64,000 nucleotides of DNA. It comes from Porphyromonas pasteri. GTDB taxonomy: Bacteria; Bacteroidota; Bacteroidia; Bacteroidales; Porphyromonadaceae. Of the stretch, positions 45,781-54,463 are shown in pieces (the first letter of the stretch is position 1; each line of letters opens with the position of its first letter). Below the pieces are notes generated by a model, which was not told where the DNA came from, did no database searches, and was given only the letters and a program-made list of their open reading frames with translations. The stretch is from positions 1 to 64,000 of the forward strand of contig NZ_BMPU01000006.1 in assembly GCF_014647755.1 (NCBI RefSeq), read 5' to 3'. A program made the position numbers and the translations under genes.

Positions 45781-46371
45781 CTAAGCCTCTTGCCAGCCGA
45801 AGGTGAAGAGGTAGTCGGGGCGCAGTGTATAGTGCACCGTGAGCGAAGTGGCCTCACGAGCGTAGCCGAGGCGTAGCTCCTGCGAGGCAGGGTCTATACG
45901 CTCCAGCGTGAAGCTATGGAGCGAAGCATCGGGCGGACCGAAGATCTTGAAGGCGGTCTCCTTCGCCGACCACAGGAGGGTACGGAGCTGAAGCTCCGAG
46001 AGCGAGGGAGCGCTATGCTCAAGCAGACCCCATTCGCTCTCCGTCAGGTAGCGCGAGGCTACGGCACGGAGCTGCGGGCGGTAGGTCTCTATATCCACCC
46101 CGGGACGGAGCACGGAGGGCGTGAGAAGCACAGCTGCGTGGCCCTCGGTATGCGAGATACTCACGCTCTGCTCGGGCGCACTGGGGAGGAACGGCCGCCC
46201 CGTAGCATCATGCTCCCGCTGGGGCGGTGTAGCACTGCCGAAGAGGTCACAGAGGATAGTGCCCACAGCAGCCTCTTCGCTGCTACGGCGCTCCCGTCGC
46301 CCCACTACGGGGAAGTGACCAAGACAAAGGGCTACCCCAGAGGGTAACCCTTCTATGTGCTCCAGCGTCAT
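45781..46371 (-). CDS. 4'-phosphopantetheinyl transferase
   Basis: Attaches the phosphopantetheine arm of CoA to acyl carrier proteins. From ATG 46371 the protein has 196 aa, with SVSISHTEGHAAVLL, the metal motif GVDIET, and the second acid motif WSAKETAFKIFG, as in the Sfp/HetI-type superfamily. The frame is open to 46464, but the ATG that overlaps the gldE stop as ATGA is the natural start. It ends 52 bp before the DPP11 gene. Confidence 0.88.
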   Translation of the reverse strand: MTLEHIEGLPSGVALCLGHFPVVGRRERRSSEEAAVGTILCDLFGSATPPQREHDATGRPFLPSAPEQSVSISHTEGHAAVLLTPSVLRPGVDIETYRPQLRAVASRYLTESEWGLLEHSAPSLSELQLRTLLWSAKETAFKIFGPPDASLHSFTLERIDPASQELRLGYAREATSLTVHYTLRPDYLFTFGWQEA

Positions 46372-47744
46372 ACTGTACCCGATGTCGTGTCGTCCGCTGG
46401 AGGGGGAATGACTTGGACCTCGGTGATGCGGAACTTCTCCAAGCTCGTGACTCGGAAGCTCCACTCGCCAGCCGTGACCAGATCGCCCTTGCGGGGTAGG
46501 TCTTGCTTGAGCTCGAGGACGAGCCCACCGAGGGTATCGACTTGCTCCTCGGCCTTGCCAAAGGTACCTTGCTCGAGGTCGAGCGCACGCAGGACGTCCG
46601 TCAGCGGCGTACCCCCATCGAAGAGATAGCTCCCGTCGGGTAGGCGCTTGTAGGGTAGCTCCTCCTCGTCATATTCGTCCGAGATCTCCCCGACGATCTC
46701 CTCGAGGAGGTCCTCCATGGTGACGATACCGCTCGTACCGCCGTACTCGTCGACGACGACGGCGATGTGCTTCTTCGTACTGCGGAACTCCTCGAGGAGG
46801 TCATCCAGAGGCTTGTTCTCGGGGATGAAGAGCGCGTCACGGATGAGCTTCGTCCAGTCGAAGTCCGCCTCCTGCTCCTTGTAGGGAATGAGGTCCTTGA
46901 GGTAGAGGATACCGCGGATATTGTCCTCCGACCCCTCATAGACGGGAATACGTGAGTAGCCCGAGTCAAGGGCGAAGTGGAGCATACGATGGAAGTCCCA
47001 CGCCACATCGATATCGACCATGTCCACACGGGGCACCATGATCTCCGAGGCGGTCTTGTTGTGGAAGTTGATGATGTCCTCGAAGAGCTCCTTCTCCTCG
47101 GGCTCGTGTCCCTCGAGAAGGTCGACGGCCTGCGAGAGGTCATCCACGGAGAGGTCATAGCGCTTGGGCTGCATACGCCTCGTCAGCATGCTCGTCGAGC
47201 GCATGAGGAAGGAGGAGAACGGATAGAGGATGCGCGAGATCAGCGCCATCTTCCCCGAGGAGAAGCGGCTGAATGCTAGGGGGCGTGCTTGGGCGTAGAC
47301 CTTCGGGATGATCTCACCGAAGAGCAGCAAGAGGAGCGTCAGGATAACCGTCTGGAAGATGAAGCCCAGGGCGGGAGCATACGTGAAGTCGAAGATCTGC
47401 GCAAAGGCATAGCCGGTCAAGATGACGATAGCCACGTTGACCAGATTATTGCCGATGAGGATCGTCGCCAGTAGGCGCTCCGAATCCTTGAGCAGCTCTA
47501 CGAGGCCCTGATCCGCAGGATGCTCCTCCTCCTTGATCGTGTCGATATCGGAGGGAGAGAGTGAGAAGAAGGCGACTTCGGAGGAGGACATGAAGCCCGA
47601 GACGACGAGCAGAAGGCCCGATATAGAGAGGGCGATCCAAGCCGAGACGGGGATCACCTCATTGATTACCTGACTGAATGATTCCAAATGCGTAGAGGAT
47701 TGGGGGGAGGGATTAGCGCACGCCTTCGTGGCGGCGTACGGCAT
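46368..47744 (-). CDS. gldE: GldE/CorC-like CNNM transmembrane protein with CBS domains
   Basis: Inner-membrane protein of the HlyC/CorC (CNNM) family. In Bacteroidetes, members next to gldD-like genes are called GldE. The call here rests on sequence plus the downstream PPTase. About 458 aa: a DUF21 membrane domain ([27 protein letters not shown]), two CBS domains ([42 protein letters not shown]) and a CorC_HlyC tail. The start is uncertain: ATG 47744 overlaps the upstream gene by 32 bp, a TTG at 47687 also fits, and the frame is open further up to 47939. Confidence 0.82.
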   Translation of the reverse strand: MPYAATKACANPSPQSSTHLESFSQVINEVIPVSAWIALSISGLLLVVSGFMSSSEVAFFSLSPSDIDTIKEEEHPADQGLVELLKDSERLLATILIGNNLVNVAIVILTGYAFAQIFDFTYAPALGFIFQTVILTLLLLLFGEIIPKVYAQARPLAFSRFSSGKMALISRILYPFSSFLMRSTSMLTRRMQPKRYDLSVDDLSQAVDLLEGHEPEEKELFEDIINFHNKTASEIMVPRVDMVDIDVAWDFHRMLHFALDSGYSRIPVYEGSEDNIRGILYLKDLIPYKEQEADFDWTKLIRDALFIPENKPLDDLLEEFRSTKKHIAVVVDEYGGTSGIVTMEDLLEEIVGEISDEYDEEELPYKRLPDGSYLFDGGTPLTDVLRALDLEQGTFGKAEEQVDTLGGLVLELKQDLPRKGDLVTAGEWSFRVTSLEKFRITEVQVIPPPADDTTSGTV

Positions 47745-48996
47745 TGAGGAGGTCGCGGTGCTGCTTTGCCTTCTGCTGGACAGAGGCTTCGAGGAGCTGG
47801 AGCTCGCTATGCAGCTCACTGCGTACGGAGGCATCACCCTCTCTCCAGCGAGTACGGAGCTCGCTAAGGCGGGCTTCTTCGCGGGCGAGGGACTCGCGAA
47901 GAGCTTCGGCCTCGGCGAAGGTGCGACGGCCAGCGTCACTCTTGAAGTCCGCCCAGCGGTGGTAGACGACTGAGCCCTGCAGGTGGAAGGTCAGCTCGGC
48001 CTTCTCCTCACGCTGCGTCGTAGGCTGTACGGCTACAGCCTCGCCTTCGTAGAGGACACCCGAGAGGGTCGCACGGCGGTAGGCTTCTTCAGGCGCAAGC
48101 TCTGTCGTCTCACCACCCTGACGACCAGCGAGGAAGGCAGGACGACCAGTGAAGCGATAGACGTGGACCTGCCCCTCGGGAGCGAAGCGGTCACTGATGA
48201 GGATCCCCCAGCCTTCGCTCTCGTGATAGGCGAGCAGATAGTCGTTGTAGGGGGAGTTGTACGGCATGCCGAGGAGCGTAGGCTCGAAGAAGCTATTGCC
48301 CTGCTCGGTGAGGCGCGTCATATAGAGGTCATAGCCACCGAGGCCTGCGGGAGAGCGGCGAGCGAAGAAGAGCGTCATACCATCCTCGAGGAGGAAGGGA
48401 GAGCGGATAGGCGCATCGGCCTCCAGCGTCTTGGTCGCTACTCCCTGACGCTCCCAGCTACGGCCTGCCTTAGCGTACCAAGCGAGAGCATGAGCATCGG
48501 GGATGATGCTATTGCGCCCCAGAGCATCGACGAAGCCGAAGATGGGGAAGACGGGAGGTGCCGGGTGCAGGCTGTCGCCTACTACGGGCGTCTCCACGGG
48601 GAGGAGGGAGCGAATATCGGCGGGGAGCTGCTCAGCGATGAGGAAGCGCCCACTGCCCTGAGGGAGGAGCTCGGCTATGCGATCAATCCCGACGAGTGTG
48701 CTATCGACGACGCGCAGCTCATCGGCTGCACCATACATACGCTCGGCACGTGCTATCTGCCCCTGCAGCATCGTGATGCTGTCGGGCACCGCTTGACGGC
48801 GGCGCTGGAGGCTGGAGATGTACTTGGAGAGCGCTGTCGAGGCAGGGCCGAACTGATAGGCGTGATAGGCACGCTCCGCCTCACGGAGGAGCTGCTCGGG
48901 GCTCTGTGTGGGAGCCTTAGGCTTCACGACCTTCGCCTCACCCCATAGTGGGGCGAGGACGAGGGCGGAGAGAAGTAGGGTCGATCGTAAAGACAT
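47713..48996 (-). CDS. Exported PD40/WD40-like repeat protein
   Basis: A 427-aa protein with signal peptide (RSTLLLSALVLAPLWGEAK), an N-terminal helical part resembling tetratricopeptides (LLREAERAYHAYQFGPASTAL), and beta-propeller-like repeats of the PD40 type (SPFLLEDGMTLFFAR, GGYDLYMTRL, YNDYLLAYHESEGWGILISD). A C-terminal coiled-coil tail follows from about 355. I cannot name a function. It lies 9 bp after the porin gene and overlaps gldE, so it belongs to a porin, PD40, gldE, PPTase operon. Confidence 0.75.
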   Translation of the reverse strand: MSLRSTLLLSALVLAPLWGEAKVVKPKAPTQSPEQLLREAERAYHAYQFGPASTALSKYISSLQRRRQAVPDSITMLQGQIARAERMYGAADELRVVDSTLVGIDRIAELLPQGSGRFLIAEQLPADIRSLLPVETPVVGDSLHPAPPVFPIFGFVDALGRNSIIPDAHALAWYAKAGRSWERQGVATKTLEADAPIRSPFLLEDGMTLFFARRSPAGLGGYDLYMTRLTEQGNSFFEPTLLGMPYNSPYNDYLLAYHESEGWGILISDRFAPEGQVHVYRFTGRPAFLAGRQGGETTELAPEEAYRRATLSGVLYEGEAVAVQPTTQREEKAELTFHLQGSVVYHRWADFKSDAGRRTFAEAEALRESLAREEARLSELRTRWREGDASVRSELHSELQLLEASVQQKAKQHRDLLNAVRRHEGVR

Positions 48997-49005
48997 ATCG
49001 AATGA

Positions 49006-50328
49006 TTAGAATACGAACTGTGCGCGCAGCTGCAGGGTACGGTAGCTCAGACCATCGCCGTTGCTGGAGCGCAGACGGCCGAGTGCAACAGCATCCTTGC
49101 TGAAGGAAGTGAAGGTATAGCTGAGGCCGAGCATCATCGCGGTATTGGGGTACCAGTTCACCGCCCCAAGGGCTTCGTATGCCTGCCCCATATAGTTCTG
49201 GGTATCGATAGCGCTGGCACCGATCATGAGCTCGACATTGCCCCCAGGCTCTACCTCACTATTGACATTGGAGAAGGCTGCACCGCTATTGGAGTAGCTA
49301 CGCTGCTTCCCACGGAGCATATAGGAGCCTACGAGATATCCGCCCCAGAAGGAGACACTCTTACTACCATAAATAATATTATCAATATTATACGTCTTCA
49401 CCCCATTCGTAATAACCCCTGGGCTTTCCTTTGTGGCAAAGGTCGAGCACAGGGCCTCACCCTGGACAAAGAAGCGGTCATCACGGTAAGCAGCCTCCAG
49501 ATCACAGATGGTGTAGTGGTCGATCCCTGAGAAGCCACCCGCGATAAACTTGCGGTTCTCTACGACAGAGCCCGAGCGACCGCCCAGGACGACGATGCCG
49601 TCATCCGACGTCACACGCTCGGGGGTACGAGCCACAGCCGAGAAGCCGAGGTGCACAGTCGTCTGATCCGTATTGATGGGGCGCCAGACGGCACGTGCCG
49701 AGACGCCATAGCCCTCGCCCATATGGTTCTCACGAGCATTGACGCGCTCGCTGCTACCAGCGAAGAGGCCTGCACCGAGCCAATACTTATCCCCCCAATG
49801 GGTACCAGCAAGCCCCCAGTGACGGGTATAGGGGATGAGGAAGTCGAGAGGTAGTGGGGTCGTGACCGAGCCGTGGCGCGTGGAGGTATTCATCCCGATA
49901 CTCATCGGCTCAAGCTGGTGCCCGAGGACGAGGCGCGTCTGGGGGCTGAAGGCGTAGGCTGCGTAGATATCACAGAAGGTGATGCGCTGCCCCGTGTAGT
50001 TGACATCGATACGTCCCGTCCAGTTGCCATAGCCGCCGAAGAAGCCAAGGCGAGCCTGTGTGATGGAGGTCCCAGCCGCCATACGGAAGGGCTCTTCTTG
50101 GGTCGCCCCTGAAGGCAGGTAGGTGAAGTTGGACTTATCGACGGGCGCGAAGGCTGCCATATCGAGGGTCAAGCGACCGTCGACACCGAGGGTCACCTCG
50201 TCAGGCTGACCGAGACGCAGGGCGATACCCGTCTGGGCAGCTGCCTTTGTGGACGAGAGGAGGAGGCCACCAGCTACGATGACCGAAGCGATAAGAGCGT
50301 AGTTCTTACTTCTATTCGACGATGCCAT
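49006..50328 (-). CDS. Outer membrane porin, OprO/OprP-like
   Basis: A 440-aa exported barrel protein whose organisation fits the phosphate-selective porin O/P family. It has a signal peptide (LIASVIVAGGLLLSSTKAAAQ), GRLTLDMAAFAP, WTGRIDVNYTGQRITFCDIYAAYAF and LGHQLEPMSIGMNTSTR near 150, alternating strands throughout, and a C-terminal LRAQFVF aromatic end. Substrate is not known; phosphate is a family label only. It heads the operon with the PD40 protein (9-bp gap), gldE and the PPTase. A TATCTTTG box lies at 50357. Confidence 0.82.
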   Translation of the reverse strand: MASSNRSKNYALIASVIVAGGLLLSSTKAAAQTGIALRLGQPDEVTLGVDGRLTLDMAAFAPVDKSNFTYLPSGATQEEPFRMAAGTSITQARLGFFGGYGNWTGRIDVNYTGQRITFCDIYAAYAFSPQTRLVLGHQLEPMSIGMNTSTRHGSVTTPLPLDFLIPYTRHWGLAGTHWGDKYWLGAGLFAGSSERVNARENHMGEGYGVSARAVWRPINTDQTTVHLGFSAVARTPERVTSDDGIVVLGGRSGSVVENRKFIAGGFSGIDHYTICDLEAAYRDDRFFVQGEALCSTFATKESPGVITNGVKTYNIDNIIYGSKSVSFWGGYLVGSYMLRGKQRSYSNSGAAFSNVNSEVEPGGNVELMIGASAIDTQNYMGQAYEALGAVNWYPNTAMMLGLSYTFTSFSKDAVALGRLRSSNGDGLSYRTLQLRAQFVF

Positions 50329-50356
50329 TAGAGAATGCGTATTTGTTTACCTTAGA

Positions 50357-50364
50357 CAAAGATA
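50357..50364 (-). promoter_or_regulatory. Putative -7 box of the porin operon
   Basis: TATCTTTG on the minus strand, 29 bp before the porin start. The -33 is weak. Confidence 0.5.
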
Positions 50365-50407
50365 GCCTTTTCTGCAGTACAACGACGGAGAGGAAGCCCA
50401 TACAGAG

Positions 50408-50465
50408 AGCGTCCCCACGGGGGAGGAGGATAGCTAAGCTTCCTAACCTCGCCCGTGGGGACGCT
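50408..50465. terminator. Terminator after degQ
   Basis: A perfect 14-bp inverted repeat (50408-50421 and 50452-50465, AGCGTCCCCACGGG arm) with a longer loop lies between degQ and the porin gene. Confidence 0.75.
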
Positions 50466-50488
50466 ACATTTATATAGGAGGGATGGAC

Positions 50489-52024
50489 TTACAGATCGAC
50501 TACGAAGGACACGACTTCTCCCGTCTCGGGATAGAAGCCACGCAGCTGGAGGGCGGAACGACGTGAGCGGCTCTGGCTACCAGCCTTGTCAAGGGCGGAG
50601 ACGACCTGATTGAGGTCGCTCTGTGAGCGCAGAGGCACGTTGTTAGCCGTCAAGAGGACGAAGCCTTCGCGGACCCCAGCCTTACGCAGGGCGCTATTCG
50701 ACTGGAGGGACTGGACGACGAGGCCGTAGGAGAGGCCGTAGGCGCGGAGCTCATTAGCACCCAGCTCCTTGAGGGTAGCACCGAGGCGGTTGTTCGCCCC
50801 ATTGGGCGACTGCTTGAGGAGCTTAGAGCCACCTTCCTGATTGCGCAGCGTGACCTTGTAGGTCTTCTCTGCGCCCTTGCGGTTCACCGTGACCTGCACA
50901 GCGTCGCCAGGACGGAAGCGGGAGAGCTGCTCCTGGAGCTGAGCGAAGGAGCTGATGCGGTGGCCGTCGATGGCGGTGATGACGTCACCCTTCTCGATAC
51001 CAGCAGCCAGTGCGGCGCTGATCTCTGCGAAGTCAGCGACATAGAAGCCTTCGTTGACCTTCAGCCCTTCCTTCTGTACGAGTTCGCTGGTGACATCAGC
51101 CCCTGCGACCCCGAGCATACCACGCTGGACGGTACCGTACTTCTTGATATCGGAGACGACCTTAGCAGCGATGTTGATGGGCACTGCGAAGGAGTAGCCG
51201 GCATAGTTCCCCGTCTGAGAGTAGATCATCGTGTTGATACCGACGAGTTCGCCTGCAGCATTGACCAGAGCACCACCACTGTTACCAGGGTTGACGGCAG
51301 CATCGGTCTGGATGAAGGCTCCTACACCGAGCTGGTCGCCCGTAGCAGCGGCACGCGACTTAGCGCTGACGATACCTGCCGTGACGGTGCTGGTGAGGTT
51401 GAAGGGGTTCCCTACAGCCAGGACCCACTCGCCGAGACGGAGGTTCTCTGAGTTGCCGAAGGGGATCGTAGGCAGGTCCTTAGCCTCGACCTTGATCAGT
51501 GCGATATCGCTGGAGGGGTCGGAGCCGATGAGCTTAGCCTTGAAGGTACGGTTGTCATTGAGCGTCACAGAGAGCTCGTCACCACCTTCGATGACATGGT
51601 TATTCGTCATGATGTAGCCATCGTTGCTGATGATCACACCCGAGCCATAGCCCACGACGGGCTCACTACGACGCGAGCCTCCACGAGGATCGCCACCGAA
51701 GAAGAATTCGAAGGGGTCGATCATCTGTTGGGACTGCACCTGCTGGGTCTTCTTCACCTTGATGTGGACGACCGCCTTCACCGAGCTCTCGGCGGCAGGG
51801 GTGAGGTCAGGAGCATTACCTATCTGGCGCGAGCCTATGGCATAGGCTGTATTCTGGAATCCATATTCATTGGCTGAGGTCACACCCTCGGCGCCCGACT
51901 GAGCGGTATAGCTACTTGAGCTACCACCATTGCGGGTCATTACGTGGACCGTAGCAGCCGAAGCTGCAATACTTACCGCTACCAAGCCTAAGACAGCGGC
52001 TGATTTCTTCAATACCTTGTTCAT
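50489..52024 (-). CDS. degQ: HtrA/DegQ-family periplasmic serine protease
   Basis: Periplasmic protease/chaperone for misfolded envelope proteins. The 511-aa protein has an N-terminal membrane or signal segment (VLGLVAVSIAASAATVHV) and a trypsin-like domain with His143 (TNNHVIEGG), Asp173 (SSDIALIKVE) and Ser249 (NPGNSGGALV). Two PDZ domains follow (about 305-390 and 410-505). It stands alone. The leader region holds a near-match to a sigma-54 promoter (52174-52189), and repeat copy 6 lies further upstream. Confidence 0.95.
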   Translation of the reverse strand: MNKVLKKSAAVLGLVAVSIAASAATVHVMTRNGGSSSSYTAQSGAEGVTSANEYGFQNTAYAIGSRQIGNAPDLTPAAESSVKAVVHIKVKKTQQVQSQQMIDPFEFFFGGDPRGGSRRSEPVVGYGSGVIISNDGYIMTNNHVIEGGDELSVTLNDNRTFKAKLIGSDPSSDIALIKVEAKDLPTIPFGNSENLRLGEWVLAVGNPFNLTSTVTAGIVSAKSRAAATGDQLGVGAFIQTDAAVNPGNSGGALVNAAGELVGINTMIYSQTGNYAGYSFAVPINIAAKVVSDIKKYGTVQRGMLGVAGADVTSELVQKEGLKVNEGFYVADFAEISAALAAGIEKGDVITAIDGHRISSFAQLQEQLSRFRPGDAVQVTVNRKGAEKTYKVTLRNQEGGSKLLKQSPNGANNRLGATLKELGANELRAYGLSYGLVVQSLQSNSALRKAGVREGFVLLTANNVPLRSQSDLNQVVSALDKAGSQSRSRRSALQLRGFYPETGEVVSFVVDL

Positions 52025-52173
52025 AGTCGTTAAGTATAATTCTTTATCTGATTAAAAAAACACTCCGGAGCTCCTCACCGCGGGCTCGAGACGTGCCGTG
52101 CTTCGTAAGGAACGGCTACGCACTCGACCTCAGACATAGGTGGGTGGTGGGGAAGCCCCTTTACCTTATAAGA

Positions 52174-52189
52174 GTCAAAGAGGGTGCCA
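52174..52189 (-). promoter_or_regulatory. Near-consensus sigma-54 site before degQ
   Basis: On the minus strand TGGCACCCTCTTTGAC compares with the sigma-54 consensus TGGCACG-N4-TTGCW. The -24 GG and the 10-nt spacing are right, but the -12 GC is GA. It lies 150 bp before degQ, and no TAnnTTTG box was seen in this leader. Confidence 0.35.
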
Positions 52190-52337
52190 ATGTTTAATCC
52201 ACCCCTACAAAACTTCACATTCTGCCAAAAGCGCAGACTTTTTCCCGGCAATATGACAGCATTTCGCCGCCCCACATAGCACAGACGTAGCGGATGCCCC
52301 ACGACGAAGTATCACCATCGGAAGGGCAGGAGTATGA

Positions 52338-52641
52338 ACCTATATTGGTCGCTGGGTGAAGCAATGTAGGTTAGGGGCATCAACCAATAGTGGTTCGTAT
52401 ATGAATCACTATTGATTGTTGCTCCGCGTATGGATACAAAGTTGTAGACGAGTGGCAGATAACTTTGGGCTACGTACGTGGCTCTAATATCTACGTACGT
52501 GGCTATTTAGATTTACGCACCAGGTCTTTAAGACTACGTGCATAGACAGAGGAAAAGTACTACGGGAAGGCGCTTTTTCCCGCGCAAAAACAGCACTTTT
52601 TCCTCCGCTATATAAGAGGAATACGCGCGATAAGGCGAAGG
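52338..52641 (-). repeat. Intergenic repeat element, copy 6 (faces degQ)
   Basis: Units begin at 52338, 52360, 52383 and 52405 (steps 22, 23, 22; ACCTATATTGGT, ACCAATAGTGGT and weaker forms). A core in minus orientation follows and is cut short at its far end. The other side abuts the 3' end of the DUF2851 gene. Confidence 0.85.
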
Positions 52642-52658
52642 TAGCGCCTTAGCGAGGA

Positions 52659-53912
52659 TCAAGTCAAGCAAGAAGAAGGCGAGATGGAGAGGGGACAGCG
52701 ATGACACCTCTGAGGGGTGCAGTAGTCGGCGTGAAGCTGAAGAAGGGCCTGCGACTCCTGAGCAGAGCGTGCGGTGAGACCGGCTTCGGCGAAGAGTCGG
52801 GTCACGTGATTCGTCTCCGCAGGGAGCTTGTCGAGGCGCAGCTCTTCGCCCACCGGCTCCCCTACCCGCTGGTAGTGGGCACGCCAGGCCTCACGATAGG
52901 GCACGAGGACGTTGATAGCGATATGTGCGACGGCTTCCTCGGAGAGCATCCCGCTCCCTCGCCACTTCCCACCGCAGTAGTGTGCAGGGAGGGGATGGCG
53001 CAAGAGGGTCATCAGCGCCTCCATGCTCGGCATCTCAGGGAAGACACTCCCCCAGAGCGGAGTATGCACGATGAGTGTGGCGAGCTGGAGGAGGCGATAC
53101 TCGGGGAGGCCCGTGGGGCGAGTTCGTGCCCGACGGAAAGTGCCTTGCGGAAGAGGCGTCAAGCCATACTTATGGGCGAGGAAGGCGTATTCTCGCTGAC
53201 GCTCCTCACGGAGCGCTTCGTCGGGGAGGTAGTCGATGAGGCCTGCCGAGCCGAGGAGGAGTGCCTCGACCTGCGGGAGCTGGTCGCGATGCTTGAGAAG
53301 GAGATGCAGGGGCAGGGCAAAGGCCAGGCGCTCCATCGCATCGCCATTTAGCCCAAAGCCCAGCGCACGGAGGAAGAGTGCATAGAGGGCCTGCGCCCAG
53401 TCGCCTTCGCTCCGCTCAAGGAGCTGACGCACGGCCGCGACCTTGCGGGAGAGGCGGCTGCGCGAGAGACAGGAGAGCCACATACGGCGCTCTTCTTCGG
53501 GGACGGATGCGAGGTGGTCTGCGCAGGGAAGCTTCGCCTCTGCAGAGAGCAAAGCAGCAGCCTCGGGGCGAAGCTCTTCGGGCACCATCAAGAGGCAGGT
53601 AGGTAGTGCCTCACCCGAGGGATAGCGGACGGGGCGATTATCCTGCTCTACGACGTGGAGGATGACGGATCGGTAGGCGGGGTCGGTATCGTGATGATGC
53701 TGGTGCCATTCGCTCGAGGCGTGGTGGATCTCCACCGCCCCCACCCAGAGGAGGTCATCGATCCGCACCTTGGCGGCGAAGAAGTCGGGGCCAGCATGCA
53801 CATTGAGTACCCCAGGGTCAAGGACCTCAATGCGGGCACCAGCAAGAGCGCCCTGAGGGATCAGCTCCGTATAGCGGCGGTGCGCCCATATATAATGTAG
53901 GAAGGCTTCCAT
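52659..53912 (-). CDS. DUF2851 family protein
   Basis: A 417-aa cytoplasmic protein of the Bacteroidetes-enriched DUF2851 family, function unknown. The family N-terminus is clear (HYIWAHRRYTELIPQGALAG, IEVLDPGVLNVHAGPDFFAAKVRI, GAVEIHHASSEWHQHHHDTD). The histidine-rich stretch may bind metal. The C-terminus has a cysteine cluster (CTPQRCHRCPLS). It starts 34 bp after the stop of the nuclease-domain gene, so both may be one transcript. Confidence 0.85.
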   Translation of the reverse strand: MEAFLHYIWAHRRYTELIPQGALAGARIEVLDPGVLNVHAGPDFFAAKVRIDDLLWVGAVEIHHASSEWHQHHHDTDPAYRSVILHVVEQDNRPVRYPSGEALPTCLLMVPEELRPEAAALLSAEAKLPCADHLASVPEEERRMWLSCLSRSRLSRKVAAVRQLLERSEGDWAQALYALFLRALGFGLNGDAMERLAFALPLHLLLKHRDQLPQVEALLLGSAGLIDYLPDEALREERQREYAFLAHKYGLTPLPQGTFRRARTRPTGLPEYRLLQLATLIVHTPLWGSVFPEMPSMEALMTLLRHPLPAHYCGGKWRGSGMLSEEAVAHIAINVLVPYREAWRAHYQRVGEPVGEELRLDKLPAETNHVTRLFAEAGLTARSAQESQALLQLHADYCTPQRCHRCPLSISPSSCLT

Positions 53913-53946
53913 GGTGTGTCGGTATTAGGCGGTAGGGGAAGCTCCG

Positions 53947-54399
53947 TCACTCTAAGCTGTCATAGGAGGGGAATTCGGAGAGGAAGGTATAGCTCATCGT
54001 GTCGTAGTCAATACGGCAGACGAGATGGTCGAGGCCGTTGCTCAGGACGAGGTATGGCACGCGCAGGACATAGTTGTAGCGGACGATCTGCTGCAGCACG
54101 GTCTCTGTCAGTGCGACGTGGGGAGCCTTGTACTCGAGGATCATCTGCGGGCGGAGCACCTTGTCGTAGAGGAGGGTGTCGCATCGCTTCGAGGTCTCTC
54201 CGAGGCGCAGTGCCACTTCATTCTGCATCAAGGGCTGGGGATAGCCTAAGACATCGATAAGATAATGGACGAAGTGCTGGCGTACCCACTCCTCGGGCGT
54301 GAGGCGGACGAACTTACGCCGCAGCTCATCATAGACATAGGGCTTGCCCTCACGCTGCTCCAGACGCAGGCGACACTTCGGCAGGTTTAGCTCGATCAT
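53947..54399 (-). CDS. Small orphan nuclease domain, HsdR_N-like
   Basis: A 150-aa protein resembling the N-terminal nuclease domain of type I restriction R subunits, found alone in many Bacteroidetes. From ATG 54399 it reads MIELNLPKCRLRL, then FVRLTPEEWVRQHFVHYLI, and a PD-(D/E)xK-like set: Asp74 in RCDTLLYD, Glu89 and Lys91 in MILEYKAP. No helicase, specificity or methylase gene is near, so it is not part of a restriction system here. It is divergent from holA. The frame is open to 54507, but the extension would overlap holA. Confidence 0.82.
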   Translation of the reverse strand: MIELNLPKCRLRLEQREGKPYVYDELRRKFVRLTPEEWVRQHFVHYLIDVLGYPQPLMQNEVALRLGETSKRCDTLLYDKVLRPQMILEYKAPHVALTETVLQQIVRYNYVLRVPYLVLSNGLDHLVCRIDYDTMSYTFLSEFPSYDSLE

Positions 54400-54402
54400 G
54401 CT

Positions 54403-54410
54403 TATCTTTG
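54403..54410 (+). promoter_or_regulatory. Putative -7 box of holA
   Basis: TATCTTTG, 54 bp before holA in the short divergent region. No clear -33. Confidence 0.5.
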
Positions 54411-54463
54411 TAGAGAGTACTTCATTGGGCTCATACCCACGAAAGTACATAAATATAGTATAG

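Noticed and set aside
47713-48996. Assigning the PD40 protein to the type IX secretion system
   Set aside because: PD40/TPR proteins occur in T9SS (PorE/PorW context), but no por gene is near and no specific signature is visible.
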